The notes: generated by a model not told the origin, from the letters alone. Shown: positions 35,519 through 44,240, counted from the stretch's first letter. The stretch is 64,000 bases of DNA from Polyangiaceae bacterium (GCA_020633235.1 JACKEA010000012.1:1-64000), one strand, 5' to 3'. Translations and numbers: made by a program.

Positions 35519-37022
35519 TGAACAGGTCATCGGCGTTCGTGGGTTTCGGGGTGGGAGGAACCGGCTTTGGGGTCGGCTCAGTTGGCGCAACGGTCGCGCT
35601 GGTCGCTGCAGGCGGCGGTGTCGGTGCTGGTGGTGAGGACACCACGGGCTTGGGCGTGTGAGTTTCGGCCTTCTCCGCGTGTGCCCTTCTAATCGGCAAC
35701 GCTGGTTGCTTCTTCCTGGCCTCGGCTTCTCTTGTTTGTTCCGCCGCGGAAACGACCGGGGCAGGAATCGGCGCTGTCCGGTTCTCACTCCCGCCCGTTG
35801 GCGGCGCAGTGGCAGACGGCGGGGCCGTCGGCGGTGCGCTGGGCGGCGCAGCGGCAGTCCGCGTCAACTCGGCTGGCGCTACGGAACGCGTCGCAATGGC
35901 CCAGGCCGCGGCCGCGCCAAGCGCGAGGGCGCCAAACCCGACGGCCAGAGTGCGCCACCCAGAACGCCGGCGTGCGCGCAACAATGGGATCGCGGATGAC
36001 GCGATCCCGCCGGTAGTCAGTGCTCCGATGAAGGATTGCTGAACGCCAGCGCTGGCGCGGGTGCGTACGACATCAGTCGTGTCCGCAGGGGTAGACGTGA
36101 GTGAAGGAGAATGCTCGAATTCGTCGAGGGACGGCGCCTCGTCGGACGCGACGTGCGCGGCTTCCGCGACCAACTGCAAGCCCGCCACGAGCTCGCGGAC
36201 GTTCTGAAAGCGAAGGTCGGGATCCTTGGCCACGGCCTTGCTGAACCAATCGTCGAACGCCGAAGGCACGCTGCAAAGGCTAGAAGGCGCGATTGGATCG
36301 CGCGTGCAGATCCCGAGGATCAGGTCGCCCAGTGCTTCGCTTTCGAAGGGCCGGCGACCAGTCACACAGTTGAACGCGATTACTCCCAAAGCCCACAGGT
36401 CCGCGCGGTGGTCGACATCGCGCGTGCCCTGCGCTTGTTCTGGACTCATGAAGTAGGGAGTTCCGAGCATTGCCCCCGTTTGTGTGCCCGCGAACCCAGC
36501 CCCCTGGGTGTCGCTCGAACCGTCCATGTCCTTCGCCTTCGCGATCCCGAAGTCCAGCACCTTCACGAGCAGATGGGCGTCCTCGCTCTGACACAGGAAC
36601 AGGTTGTCCGGCTTCAAGTCGCGATGCACCACGCCCGCGCGGTGCGCCCGTTCGAGCGCCCGCCCCACCTGTGCCAAGACCTCTAGGGTTTCGCCAAGAG
36701 AAAGCGCGCCACGCTCCAAGCGGCTCTGCAGGCTCTCGCCATGCAGGAGCTCCATGATTATGAACGGCACGCCGTCCTCGACGCCAAAGTCGAAGATCTG
36801 AACCACATGGCTGCTTCGGAGGGCAGCTGCAGCGCGCGCTTCTCTAAGAAACCGCGCAACTGCGTCCTGGCTCTGCAGCAGCGCACCGTGCATTACCTTG
36901 AGCGCGACGGGCGAACGCAGCGCAAGGTGTTCCGCGCGCCACACGGCTGCCATGCCTCCGCTACCCAGCTTCTGCTCCAGACGGTAGCGCGCTGCGACGA
37001 CTTGTCCGGCTACCCACTCCAC
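35502..37022 (-). CDS. Ser/Thr protein kinase with C-terminal membrane anchor
   Basis: A 506-residue Hanks-type kinase. GTG 37022 is chosen because GGAGG lies ten bases upstream; an ATG at 37091 would place the start inside the shared upstream motif. Kinase motifs are intact: GSGGMAAVW near residue 19, ALKVM lysine, HRDLKPDN near 133, DFGIAK near 156, GTPYFMSPEQ. After the catalytic domain (about 275) comes a Ser/Thr-rich linker, one transmembrane helix (LAVGFGALALGAAAAWAIA near 360), and a Pro/Thr/Ala-rich extracytoplasmic tail ending DDLFNDRTF. It heads an operon with the TPR/PEGA protein, a lipoprotein and a stalk protein, so its signal probably concerns the cell surface. Confidence 0.93.
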   Translation of the reverse strand: MEWVAGQVVAARYRLEQKLGSGGMAAVWRAEHLALRSPVALKVMHGALLQSQDAVARFLREARAAAALRSSHVVQIFDFGVEDGVPFIIMELLHGESLQSRLERGALSLGETLEVLAQVGRALERAHRAGVVHRDLKPDNLFLCQSEDAHLLVKVLDFGIAKAKDMDGSSDTQGAGFAGTQTGAMLGTPYFMSPEQAQGTRDVDHRADLWALGVIAFNCVTGRRPFESEALGDLILGICTRDPIAPSSLCSVPSAFDDWFSKAVAKDPDLRFQNVRELVAGLQLVAEAAHVASDEAPSLDEFEHSPSLTSTPADTTDVVRTRASAGVQQSFIGALTTGGIASSAIPLLRARRRSGWRTLAVGFGALALGAAAAWAIATRSVAPAELTRTAAAPPSAPPTAPPSATAPPTGGSENRTAPIPAPVVSAAEQTREAEARKKQPALPIRRAHAEKAETHTPKPVVSSPPAPTPPPAATSATVAPTEPTPKPVPPTPKPTNADDLFNDRTF

Positions 37023-37073
37023 GCCGAGACGACCTCCACAATCGCGTAGCCTTTCGCAGTTCGACGAGATGCT

Positions 37074-37093
37074 CCATATGCGAAATCCCATAC
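37074..37093 (-). promoter_or_regulatory. Shared upstream motif, copy 3
   Basis: Minus strand reads GTATGGGATTTCGCATATGG, 51 bp upstream of the kinase start and within the divergent region to the secreted-protein gene at 37188. Two differences from the copy at 29340. Confidence 0.5.
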
Positions 37094-37136
37094 GCGATCG
37101 CGACGGTGGGAAAAGCAGCCAAGGCGTCGCGATCGT

Positions 37137-37156
37137 CTATGTGCAAACCCATATTG
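37137..37156 (-). promoter_or_regulatory. Shared upstream motif, copy 4 (variant)
   Basis: Minus strand reads CAATATGGGTTTGCACATAG, 31 bp before ATG 37188. It keeps TATGGG and TTTGCA, with a one-base shorter spacing than the other copies. Confidence 0.4.
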
Positions 37157-37187
37157 CGACTACCTCGCGGAACGCGATCATCGTGGG

Positions 37188-37754
37188 ATGCTCTCCTCTT
37201 CCCTGCCTCGCCTCGGTGGCTCACTGTTGCTCGTGGCGGCGTTCGCGGGCGGGGCGCTAGGCGCGGTGCCCAAGACCTGGTCCGCGGGCGAAACGTTGAG
37301 CCATACCGAGCTGAACGCGAACTTCAAGGCATTGGACGACAGACTCGCAGCCGTGGAAGCGCAGCGCCCTCTCGCATCCTTCAACGGCAAGACTTACTCG
37401 CTGGACGCCATCTACTGCGGAGCCACTCCGCCTGCTCTCGGAAATCTGGGCGGGCATACCGGCGCGAAGGCCATGTGTGAGTTCGCTTGTAAGAGCCCGA
37501 GCGCCCACATGTGCATTGTCTCGGAAATGCAGCGAAGCTACGCCCTCGGCAAGACGTCGGTGTCGGGCTGGATCACGAACTCCTACGGCTCACCCAACAA
37601 CTGGGCGGGCATAGACATGACCGACTGTGAGGGTTGGACAAACGCGGTGTCCAATCCCGGAGCCTTGGGTTCGGTCTGGAGCGGCGGCCCCCACGGCTAC
37701 GTCGGCGTCGCTGCCTGCTACTCCGCGACCACACCAGTGCTGTGCTGTGACTAG
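37188..37754 (+). CDS. Secreted stalk protein with Cys-rich head, paralogue 1
   Basis: A 188-residue secreted protein. Signal peptide to about residue 25 (LLLVAAFAGGALGA), then the shared stalk VPKTWSAGETLSHTELNANF and KALDDRLAAVE. The head (about 62-188) has ten or more cysteines (AKAMCEFACKSPSAHMC, DCEGWTN, CYSATTPVLCCD) and several Trp, suggesting a compact disulfide-bonded domain. I recognise no named family, but the next gene encodes the same head type. It is first in a plus-strand series of three stalk proteins. Its divergent upstream region with the kinase gene holds two copies of the shared motif. Confidence 0.78.
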   Translation: MLSSSLPRLGGSLLLVAAFAGGALGAVPKTWSAGETLSHTELNANFKALDDRLAAVEAQRPLASFNGKTYSLDAIYCGATPPALGNLGGHTGAKAMCEFACKSPSAHMCIVSEMQRSYALGKTSVSGWITNSYGSPNNWAGIDMTDCEGWTNAVSNPGALGSVWSGGPHGYVGVAACYSATTPVLCCD

Positions 37755-37774
37755 CCTTGAAAGGTACGACACCC

Positions 37775-38347
37775 ATGCCTGAACAAAGGTTGCGACTGCT
37801 CGGTTCTGTGCTTGTCGTCACCGTCTTCGCGACCCTGGCTTTGGGCGCGGTGCCCAAGACCTGGAGTGACGCGGAGGTTCTCACCCACACCGACTTGAAC
37901 GCGAACTTCCAAGCGCTAGATGCGCGTCTGGCAGCGCAGGAATCCAAGCGCGCGATCGTGAAGAAGAACGGCAAGGAGTGGTCGCTCGACGCCACCTACT
38001 GCGCGAGCACGTCAGAGTCGCACACCGGCAGTGGATGGGGCGGTTGGGGCGCGACGAAAGCGGCATGCGAGGCCGCATGTTCGTCATCCTCGGCGCACAT
38101 CTGCAGCGCGGGAGAGATGATCCGGTCGGCATCGCTGGGCATCAATCCCAGTCACATTGGCTGGATCGATGGCGACTACTCCTTCGCACCGCCCACCGGA
38201 CCAGTCCGCAATTGTGACGGCTGGTCAAGCGGCGCACCCAACATTCTCGGGCACATGTGGGACGTGAGCAACGTCCCGTCCGGCGGTCAGGGGTTTCCAA
38301 ACGCAACATCCTGCAACAACGCGTTGTGGCTGCTCTGCTGTGACTGA
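37775..38347 (+). CDS. Secreted stalk protein with Cys-rich head, paralogue 2
   Basis: A 190-residue secreted protein starting at ATG 37775 with GAAAGG about ten bases upstream. Signal peptide, then the stalk VPKTWSDAEVLTHTDLNANF and QALDARLAAQE. The head (NGKEWSLDATYC, AACSSSSAHIC, GWIDGDYSF, NCDGWSSG, ending LWLLCCD) parallels the protein encoded just upstream residue for residue at the cysteines. Overall identity looks moderate, so these are diverged duplicates. There are 20 bp between the two genes; they are probably co-transcribed. Confidence 0.78.
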   Translation: MPEQRLRLLGSVLVVTVFATLALGAVPKTWSDAEVLTHTDLNANFQALDARLAAQESKRAIVKKNGKEWSLDATYCASTSESHTGSGWGGWGATKAACEAACSSSSAHICSAGEMIRSASLGINPSHIGWIDGDYSFAPPTGPVRNCDGWSSGAPNILGHMWDVSNVPSGGQGFPNATSCNNALWLLCCD

Positions 38348-38404
38348 AGGACGCCGAAGCGCACCACAACGCATGCACGCTTGCAAAAGGAACGGAGGCA
38401 GCAG

Positions 38405-39085
38405 ATGAGGCGTAGGAAGTCGAGGCTCTTGCCGGGGAGGGCGCTGCTCCTCGTGCTGGCGTTCTTTGCCGGGACCACCTTGGCCGCCTTGCCCAAGAGC
38501 GGTTGGAGCTCGAACGAGGTACTGATGGCGAAGGACCTGACCGACAACTTCCAGGATCTGGATTCGCGTCTCCAAGCCTTGGAGAAAGACATGGCGCCAG
38601 CGGGAACGATTGTCGCCTTTGGGGGAGCAACTGCACCGGCCGGCTGGCTCATTTGCGATGGCCAGGTCCTCAACAAGACCAACTATCCAGCGCTGTATGG
38701 AGCCATCGGTGAGCAGTGGGGCGACGGCGGCGATGCGTCTGGCCCGCAGTTCAACATCCCTGATCTTCGCGGAGCGTTCCTGCGCGGCGCGGACCCGCAG
38801 AACAAGACCAGCCGCGACCCAGACGCCCCGCGCGCGGTCGGCGGAAGCATGCAGCCCGACCTGCTAAAGAGCCACGACCACGTTCTCAACGATCCAGGAC
38901 ACATTCATCAGTTCACCGGCGTGGGCAATGGACCATATGGTCCTGCAAGCGTGCTGGCCGACGAGTGGGCCAACTACAGCAACCAATACACCGCGCTCGC
39001 AACGACAGGGGTCACCATGGAAAAGACCGGTGGCGCGGAGACGCGCCCCAAGAACTTCGCGGTCACCTTTGTGATCAAGATGTGA
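38405..39085 (+). CDS. Secreted stalk protein with phage tail-collar domain
   Basis: A 226-residue secreted protein (ATG 38405, ribosome-binding site GGAGG about seven bases upstream). Signal peptide to about residue 28, then the stalk ALPKSGWSSNEVLMAKDLTD and NFQDLDSRLQALE. From residue about 60 it carries a phage tail-collar domain: GTIVAFGGATAPAGWLICDG, NYPALYGAIGEQWGDG, FNIPDLRGAFLRG. The end (RPKNFAVTFVIKM) matches the usual PxNxxxxYxIK close. Collar domains normally sit in phage tail fibres; here the gene has no phage neighbours, has a Sec signal, and shares its stalk with three non-phage proteins. It is third in the plus-strand series. Confidence 0.85.
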   Translation: MRRRKSRLLPGRALLLVLAFFAGTTLAALPKSGWSSNEVLMAKDLTDNFQDLDSRLQALEKDMAPAGTIVAFGGATAPAGWLICDGQVLNKTNYPALYGAIGEQWGDGGDASGPQFNIPDLRGAFLRGADPQNKTSRDPDAPRAVGGSMQPDLLKSHDHVLNDPGHIHQFTGVGNGPYGPASVLADEWANYSNQYTALATTGVTMEKTGGAETRPKNFAVTFVIKM

Positions 39086-39204
39086 TTCCGTGATGCGTGG
39101 TGCCGGTTCTTTTGCCCCGCCCCGACTCGACCACAGTTAGCAATCGGATACCCGCGTAGTGACGCTGCTCCGCAGACGCGTTGGGCGGCGTGAGATAGAG
39201 GCGT

Positions 39205-39224
39205 CTATGCACTATCGCGTATGG
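39205..39224 (+). promoter_or_regulatory. Possible degenerate copy of the shared upstream motif
   Basis: CTATGCACTATCGCGTATGG shares TCCCATACGCGAT (read on the minus strand) with the 37081-37100 region. It lies 108 bp before the lipoprotein start at 39332. A weak match that may be chance. Confidence 0.2.
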
Positions 39225-39331
39225 GAGGAACTCGTGCGTGACGGTACGGTGGCGAGTCGGAGGTTTCCATGGAGTTGCGATGCAGGTCCCAGTGCGTCAC
39301 CGCGGCAAGGCCCGCCTCGCGTCCTCGCTAC

Positions 39332-39985
39332 ATGCCGTCGGGGCTTGCGCGGGCCGCATTCACCGTGCTCGCGATTCTCACGGCGCTCGTGGCGTGTACA
39401 GGCGGCGACGCGGGCGAAGGAGAGCCGTGCTCGAGCAACGACGACTGCGCCGATCCGCTCTCCTGCGGCTACTGGCCGACCTACGGCGACACTCGCTGCG
39501 GTCACCAGTGCGTAGAAACATTCGAGTGCCCGAGCTTGGACTACGTCTGCGAGAGCGGCTATTGCATCTTGCGGCTGAACGGCGGACAGGGGCACGCCTG
39601 CACGAATCAGGCGGACTGTGCGTTCGACTACGAGTGCGTCAACTGGCAACCAGGGCCTGTCGTATGTTCCGCGCATTGTGTGTGGGACTTCCAGTGCTCT
39701 GAGCAGCCGACGACAGGTGTGTGTGTGGACGGCGCGTGCACTGTTCCTTCCGACTACGTTCCCAGCGGGAGTGGTGGATCGGGTGGAGGAAGTGCAGGCC
39801 CGCCCGGAAGCGGCTGCGACGAAAACTGCAACTGCCCCTCGACATGCACCGGTTCGGGCGTAGAGCAGGCCTGCCTCTATTGCCAATCGGCTTGCTTGTG
39901 CGCGTGCTGCGGAAACACGCAATGCCAACAAGCCAACTGTCAGATGGTGCACAGTCTCAGCGGATCGTGCGGGTACTGCGGATAG
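39332..39985 (+). CDS. Cys-rich lipoprotein
   Basis: A 217-residue protein. ATG 39332 is chosen because it opens a signal peptide with lipobox LVAC (cysteine 22); ATG 39269 would add 21 basic residues before it. The mature protein holds about 28 cysteines in repeats such as CSSNDDCADPLSCGYW, CTNQADCAFDYEC and CVWDFQC, the pattern of Cys-rich surface lipoproteins in myxobacteria. A Gly/Ser linker (about 150-165) precedes a second Cys-rich segment (CNCPSTC, CACCGNTQC). Function unknown. A 245-bp gap separates it from the stalk genes, so it may have its own promoter. Confidence 0.7.
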   Translation: MPSGLARAAFTVLAILTALVACTGGDAGEGEPCSSNDDCADPLSCGYWPTYGDTRCGHQCVETFECPSLDYVCESGYCILRLNGGQGHACTNQADCAFDYECVNWQPGPVVCSAHCVWDFQCSEQPTTGVCVDGACTVPSDYVPSGSGGSGGGSAGPPGSGCDENCNCPSTCTGSGVEQACLYCQSACLCACCGNTQCQQANCQMVHSLSGSCGYCG

Positions 39986-40030
39986 CGGACGGCCGCTGCT
40001 CACGGAAATGACGCACTCTCCGGCGCTGCG

Positions 40031-40742
40031 CTATTTTTTGCGCCGTGGCGACCCTCGCTCGAGCGCTTGCGCCGCGATCTCAGCGGCGTCCAACTTGCGA
40101 AGCTCGGTCTTCAACACCTTGCCATAGTTGTTCTTCGGGAGCTCGTTCAAGAAGACGTAGTCGCGCGGTCGTTTGAATCGCGCGAGCCGCGACAGGCAGA
40201 GCTCATCGAGGGCGCCTGCGTCTGCCTCGCCGGCGACGTACGCGACAACCCGCTCTCCCCATTTGCGGTCCGGTCGACCAAGCACAGACACTTCACGCAC
40301 CGCAGCGTGGCGTAGCAACACCTCCTCCACCTCGCGCGGGTAGATGTTGGAGCCTCCGGAGATGATCACGTCCTTCGAACGATCCATCAAATGCAGGTAG
40401 CCTTCGGAATCGAAAGCACCCACGTCGCCGGTGTGCAACCAGCCGTGCGCAAGCGCTTCCGCGCTCGCGGGGCCATCCTGCCAGTAACCTTCCATCACCA
40501 CGTCGCCCCGACACAGAATCTCGCCGCTCTCACCGGCCGGAGCTGGATTGTCGGTCGCATCTGCGACGATCACCTCCACGCACGCGAACGGCCGGCCGGC
40601 AGAGCGAGCCCGATCGAGCCAGCGGGGGTGCTCGCGATCAGCGATGGCCGCTTTTGTTAGCGTCGTGATCGTCATCGGGCACTCCCCCTGCCCGTAGATC
40701 TGGGCGAGCCGTGGACCAAAGCGCTCGAGCGCATGTCTTAGC
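40031..40742 (-). pseudogene. C-terminal fragment of an acyl-CoA synthetase (AMP-dependent ligase)
   Basis: About 237 residues of an ANL-superfamily ligase without its N-terminal half. Core motifs present: IYGQGECPMTIT (A5 region), GESGEILCRG, HTGDVGAFDSEGYLHLMDR (A7-A8), DVIISGGSNIYPREVEEV (A8) and the C-terminal PKNNYGKVLK with the catalytic lysine (A10). The ATP-binding P-loop (A3) is absent because an IS1380-type remnant begins at about 40745, and no 5' part is found elsewhere in the window. The gene is therefore inactivated, probably by insertion followed by deletion. Confidence 0.85.
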
Positions 40743-40758
40743 CCCAATCCGACAATCT

Positions 40759-41545
40759 TCAGGCAGCGTTCTGGAGTTCTCGTTCGATCTTCTCGTATGC
40801 CAGGCGCGTAGCGTCGTTGCTCGCGAGGCGGAGCACGGGTGCTCCGCCCGGGCGTAGGAGACGGCCGGCCTTTCCGAGCAACTCGAAGCGCAGGGTGTTG
40901 ATGCTGCGGAGGCAGTAGAGGGCGGTGCGCTTCAGGGTGCGCGGCTTCTCGGTCGCGGTTGTCGCGAGTTGGAAGGTGGTGACGAGATTGTGGGCGAGGA
41001 CGTTCAGCTTTTGCCAAGCAGTGTTTGCGGAGTAGCGGTTCGTAGGGATGGTGGCGAAGGCGAGTCCGCTTTTCAGCTCGCCGATGGTCTTCTCCTGGGT
41101 GCCGCGACCGTTCTGGAAATGCCACAAGGCTCGCGGCGTGAGCGTCTTGTTGGTGGCCACGACCGAGTACTCCCACTCGCCGTCGTCGGGGTTGAAGAGA
41201 TCGAGCTGATGGCTCTTCGGGGACTTGTGGTTGATGCGCTTACGATAGATGACCGCGCGCTCGGTGCGGTTCCATGCGTCGATGGGCAGCACGGTGTCGA
41301 GCGCTTGCACGCCCAGCTTCCGGTCGACCCACTGCCAGTCACGAGTGGGGTGCTTCTTGACGATGGCGCGCAGGTTCAGCCAGGGCATCATCGGTACCTT
41401 GACCGCATATTCCACGCGGCAGCCGTCGCACGCGGCAAGGAACTCCCGCTTGAAAAACGCGCCATCCACGCGCACCTCGACGGTTCCTGAGAAGCCCAGC
41501 TCGTCTCGAACCGTGCGCACATTGCGGCGGAGTGCGTATTCCGGC
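40759..41545 (-). pseudogene. IS1380-family transposase, C-terminal part
   Basis: About 260 residues of an IS1380-type DDE transposase: VEVRVDGAFFKREFLAACDG (with a catalytic Asp), EYAVKVPMMPWLN, TLTPRALWHFQNGRGTQEKT with the glutamate in IGELKSGLAF, and NTAWQKLNVLAHNLVTTFQ. The N-terminal third is missing; at about 41545 the frame runs into the left end of the IS21-type element. The right end of the IS interrupts the acyl-CoA synthetase. The element is inactive. Confidence 0.85.
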
Positions 41546-41791
41546 CGCACTTGGGCACCGATTCCGGAAACACTTGGGCAGCCATTCCGGTGGCACTTGG
41601 GCACCCGTTCCGGACACTTGGGCACTGATTCCGGCGCACTTGGGCGCTGATTCCGGTGCACCTGGGCGCCAGCCGGCGGCGCGGGCAATGCCCGCGCTGC
41701 GCTCCGGCTAGGCCGCCCTGGCCCCTTGGGCCCGGCGACGACCGTGGTGGTCGCAAAGCTGGCTCCTCGTTCCTCCGGGACGCACGAGCCG

Positions 41792-43378
41792 ATGTCGACG
41801 CGACACACCATGCGCAAGATTCGAGAAGTTCTCCGACTACGCCACGAGTGCGGATGCACGCAGCGGCAGATCCAAGCCTCGACCGGTCTCTCGAAGGGCT
41901 CGGTGGGCGGCTACCTCAAGCGAGCCCGCGACGCCGGAGTGGGCTGGGAAGTTGCACGCGAGATGAGCGACGCAGAGCTCGAGGCGCGTCTATTCAAAGC
42001 CATCGGCCGACTGGAGCCAGCAGGTCGAGCAGCGATCGACTTCGAGTGGGTGCATCGGGAGATGCGCAAGACTGGTGTGACGCTCCAGACGCTGTGGGTC
42101 GAATACCAGGAAACGACCAGGCTCCGTGGCGATGCGCTGCGGCCCTACCAGTACAGCCAGTTTTGCGACGTCTACTCTGCGTGGAAATCGAAGCTGGCGA
42201 TCACGATGCGGCAAACGCACCGTGCGGGCGAGAAGTCATTCGTGGACTTCTCCGGCAAGAAGCCGAGGCTGATCGACGCCAGCACGGGCGAAGTGAAGGA
42301 CGTCGAGCTGTTCGTCATGCTGCTCGGTGCGAGCAGCTACACGTACGCCGAGGCGACCGCCACACAGAGCGCAGCGGACTTCATCGACGCCACCGTGCGC
42401 GGCTTCGAGTACTTCGGCTGCGTACCGGAGATCCTCGTTCCGGATCAGCTCCGTGCCGCGGTCACGGGACCGGACCGCTACGATCCGGACATCAATCCCG
42501 CCTACCTGGAGATGGCTCAGCACTACGGCGTCGCCGTAGTTCCCGCCCGGCCCGGAAAACCAAAGGACAAAGCCAAGGTCGAGGGTGGCGTGTTGATCGC
42601 ACAGCGTTGGATCCTCGCCGCGCTCCGCAACCGGACCTTCTTCAGCCTGGCGGCACTCAACGAGGCGATCTGGGAGTTGCTCGAGCGGCTCAACTCTCGG
42701 CCGTTCCAGAAACTGGAGGGCTGTCGTCGCTCTGCGTTCGAAGGCATCGACCGTCCCGCAATGCGACCGCTGCCCAGCCTACGTTTCGAGCGGGGCGAGT
42801 GGAAGCGGGCAAAGGTCAACGTCGACTACCACGTTGCATTTGACGACCGGTACTACAGCGCGCCGTGCGCGCTCATCGGCGCAGCCGTCGAGGTGCGGGC
42901 AACCCGTGCAGTCGTCGAGGTGTTTAATGGCCGCCAGCGCGTCGCTTCGCACGTTCGAAGTCGCGCTCCGAAGGGCACGTACGTGACGTGTCGTGAGCAC
43001 ATGCCGAAGTCCCACCGCGAGTACGGCAAGTGGCCTCCCCAGCGGATGCGATCGTGGGGCAGGAGTATGGGACCCAACGTCGGCAAGGTCGTTGAAGCCA
43101 TCTTGGGCCGCTACCGTAACCCAGAGTTCGGCTACCGGGCTGTGCAAGCCCTGGCCCGCGACGCTCAGCGTGTGGGCAACGACCGGCTCGACGCCGCCTG
43201 CGCACGCGCCCTCGCAATCTCTGGCCCCGGTGGCCCAACACGCAGAAGCATCAACGCCATCCTCGCACGGGGACTGGAGTCAAAACCGTTACCGACAAAC
43301 GACCCCGAGCCCACCGACTTCGTGCGCCACGAGCACATTCGTGGCGGCGAATACTTCGACAAGGAGACAAACGAATGA
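41792..43378 (+). CDS. istA: IS21-family transposase
   Basis: A 528-residue DDE-type transposase (start ATG 41792). The N-terminal helix-turn-helix is RHECGCTQRQIQASTGLSKG near residues 16-35. The integrase core has FVDFSGKK (first D), ILVPDQLRAAV (second D) and GKPKDKAKVEGGVLIAQRW (E). A Mu-type beta-barrel region (YYSAPCALIGAAVEVRAT) and a basic C-terminal tail follow. It has no internal stop, unlike the other IS21 copy in this window at 10064, which is a diverged member (compare GNQKGSVERL). Its stop overlaps the istB start (ATGA). Confidence 0.95.
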   Translation: MSTRHTMRKIREVLRLRHECGCTQRQIQASTGLSKGSVGGYLKRARDAGVGWEVAREMSDAELEARLFKAIGRLEPAGRAAIDFEWVHREMRKTGVTLQTLWVEYQETTRLRGDALRPYQYSQFCDVYSAWKSKLAITMRQTHRAGEKSFVDFSGKKPRLIDASTGEVKDVELFVMLLGASSYTYAEATATQSAADFIDATVRGFEYFGCVPEILVPDQLRAAVTGPDRYDPDINPAYLEMAQHYGVAVVPARPGKPKDKAKVEGGVLIAQRWILAALRNRTFFSLAALNEAIWELLERLNSRPFQKLEGCRRSAFEGIDRPAMRPLPSLRFERGEWKRAKVNVDYHVAFDDRYYSAPCALIGAAVEVRATRAVVEVFNGRQRVASHVRSRAPKGTYVTCREHMPKSHREYGKWPPQRMRSWGRSMGPNVGKVVEAILGRYRNPEFGYRAVQALARDAQRVGNDRLDAACARALAISGPGGPTRRSINAILARGLESKPLPTNDPEPTDFVRHEHIRGGEYFDKETNE

Positions 43379-44136
43379 TGGACCAAGAAACTCATGACAA
43401 GCTGCTCGCGCTGCGGCTGCGCACGATGGCGCAGGTGTTCCGCGAGCTACTCGACAAGCCCGACAAGAGCCTGACCTTCGCCGAGAAGGTCGGCATCATG
43501 GTCGACCGCGAGTGGCTCGAGCGCGACAACCGCAGGACCGGACGCCGCGTGAAGGAAGCCAAGCTCCCCGTCAACGGTGTGCTCGAAGAGGTCGTCGCCG
43601 ACGCCGGCCGCGGCCTCGACAAGGCCGTTCTCCGCTCGCTCTCGACATGCGGGTGGATCAGAGCCAAGCAAAACGTGATCGTCCTGGGGGCTACCGGTGT
43701 TGGCAAGAGCTTCCTTGGCTGCGCTCTCGCCAATGCAGCGTGCCGCCAGGGCTTCCGTGCGCTGTACGTCCGCGTTCCTCGGCTCGTTCACCAGCTCTCG
43801 ATGGCGCGTGCCGATGGCAGCTACGCTTCAGAGCTCGGGCGGCTCTCACGCTTCGATGTGCTCGTGCTCGATGACTTTCTGATCGCGCCCATGAAGGACA
43901 CGGAGCGACGGGATCTTCTCGAGGTCCTGGAAGATCGCTACGACCACTCATCCACTGTCATCACTTCGCAAGTGCCGACGAAAACTTGGCACGAGATGCT
44001 TTCCGATCCGACCATTGCCGACGCGATCTGCGATCGCCTCGTACACAACGCTCACGTCCTCACGCTGCGCGGACAGTCCATGCGGAGGAAGAAAGGGCTC
44101 GCTCCCACCGACACCCCGCCATCCACTACCACCTGA
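43375..44136 (+). CDS. istB: IS21-family helper ATPase
   Basis: A 253-residue AAA+ ATPase that assembles on target DNA and stimulates the transposase. Walker A is VLGATGVGKSFLGCAL near residue 105, Walker B is DVLVLDDFLIAPM near 162, and the sensor segment is STVITSQVPTKTWHEM. The N-terminal helical domain (TMAQVFRELLDKPD, FAEKVGIMVDREWLER) is complete. ATG 43375 overlaps the istA stop, the usual coupling. Confidence 0.95.
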   Translation: MMDQETHDKLLALRLRTMAQVFRELLDKPDKSLTFAEKVGIMVDREWLERDNRRTGRRVKEAKLPVNGVLEEVVADAGRGLDKAVLRSLSTCGWIRAKQNVIVLGATGVGKSFLGCALANAACRQGFRALYVRVPRLVHQLSMARADGSYASELGRLSRFDVLVLDDFLIAPMKDTERRDLLEVLEDRYDHSSTVITSQVPTKTWHEMLSDPTIADAICDRLVHNAHVLTLRGQSMRRKKGLAPTDTPPSTTT

Positions 44137-44240
44137 CCACTGCGGTCGTCGCTTCGCTCCGATTCGGCGCCCAAGTGCTCCGGAACGGATGCCCAAGTCG
44201 TCGGAACGCGTGCCCAAGTTGAGCGGAATACGCAGTTGGG

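Larger units (their letters stand above)
41533..44234 (+). mobile_element. IS21-family element, apparently intact
   Basis: Left end TGCGTATTCCGGCCGCACTT then GGGCA; the right end, read inward, is TGCGTATTCCGCTCAACTTG then GGCA. Several further copies of a GATTCCGG...CACTTGGGC repeat follow inside the left end (41560-41660) and GCCCAAGT repeats inside the right end (44170-44222), the multiple terminal repeats typical of IS21. Both genes are full length. The bases outside the two ends do not match, so there is no target duplication, which fits a deletion or rearrangement after insertion. Confidence 0.85.

Noticed and set aside
29340..37156. Shared upstream motif as a sigma-54 promoter
   Set aside because: It contains TTGCA, but the GG and GC elements are not at the required 12-base spacing.
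38405..39085. A prophage at the tail-collar gene
   Set aside because: No other phage structural, integrase or lysis genes are nearby, and the protein has a Sec signal and shares its stalk with non-phage genes.
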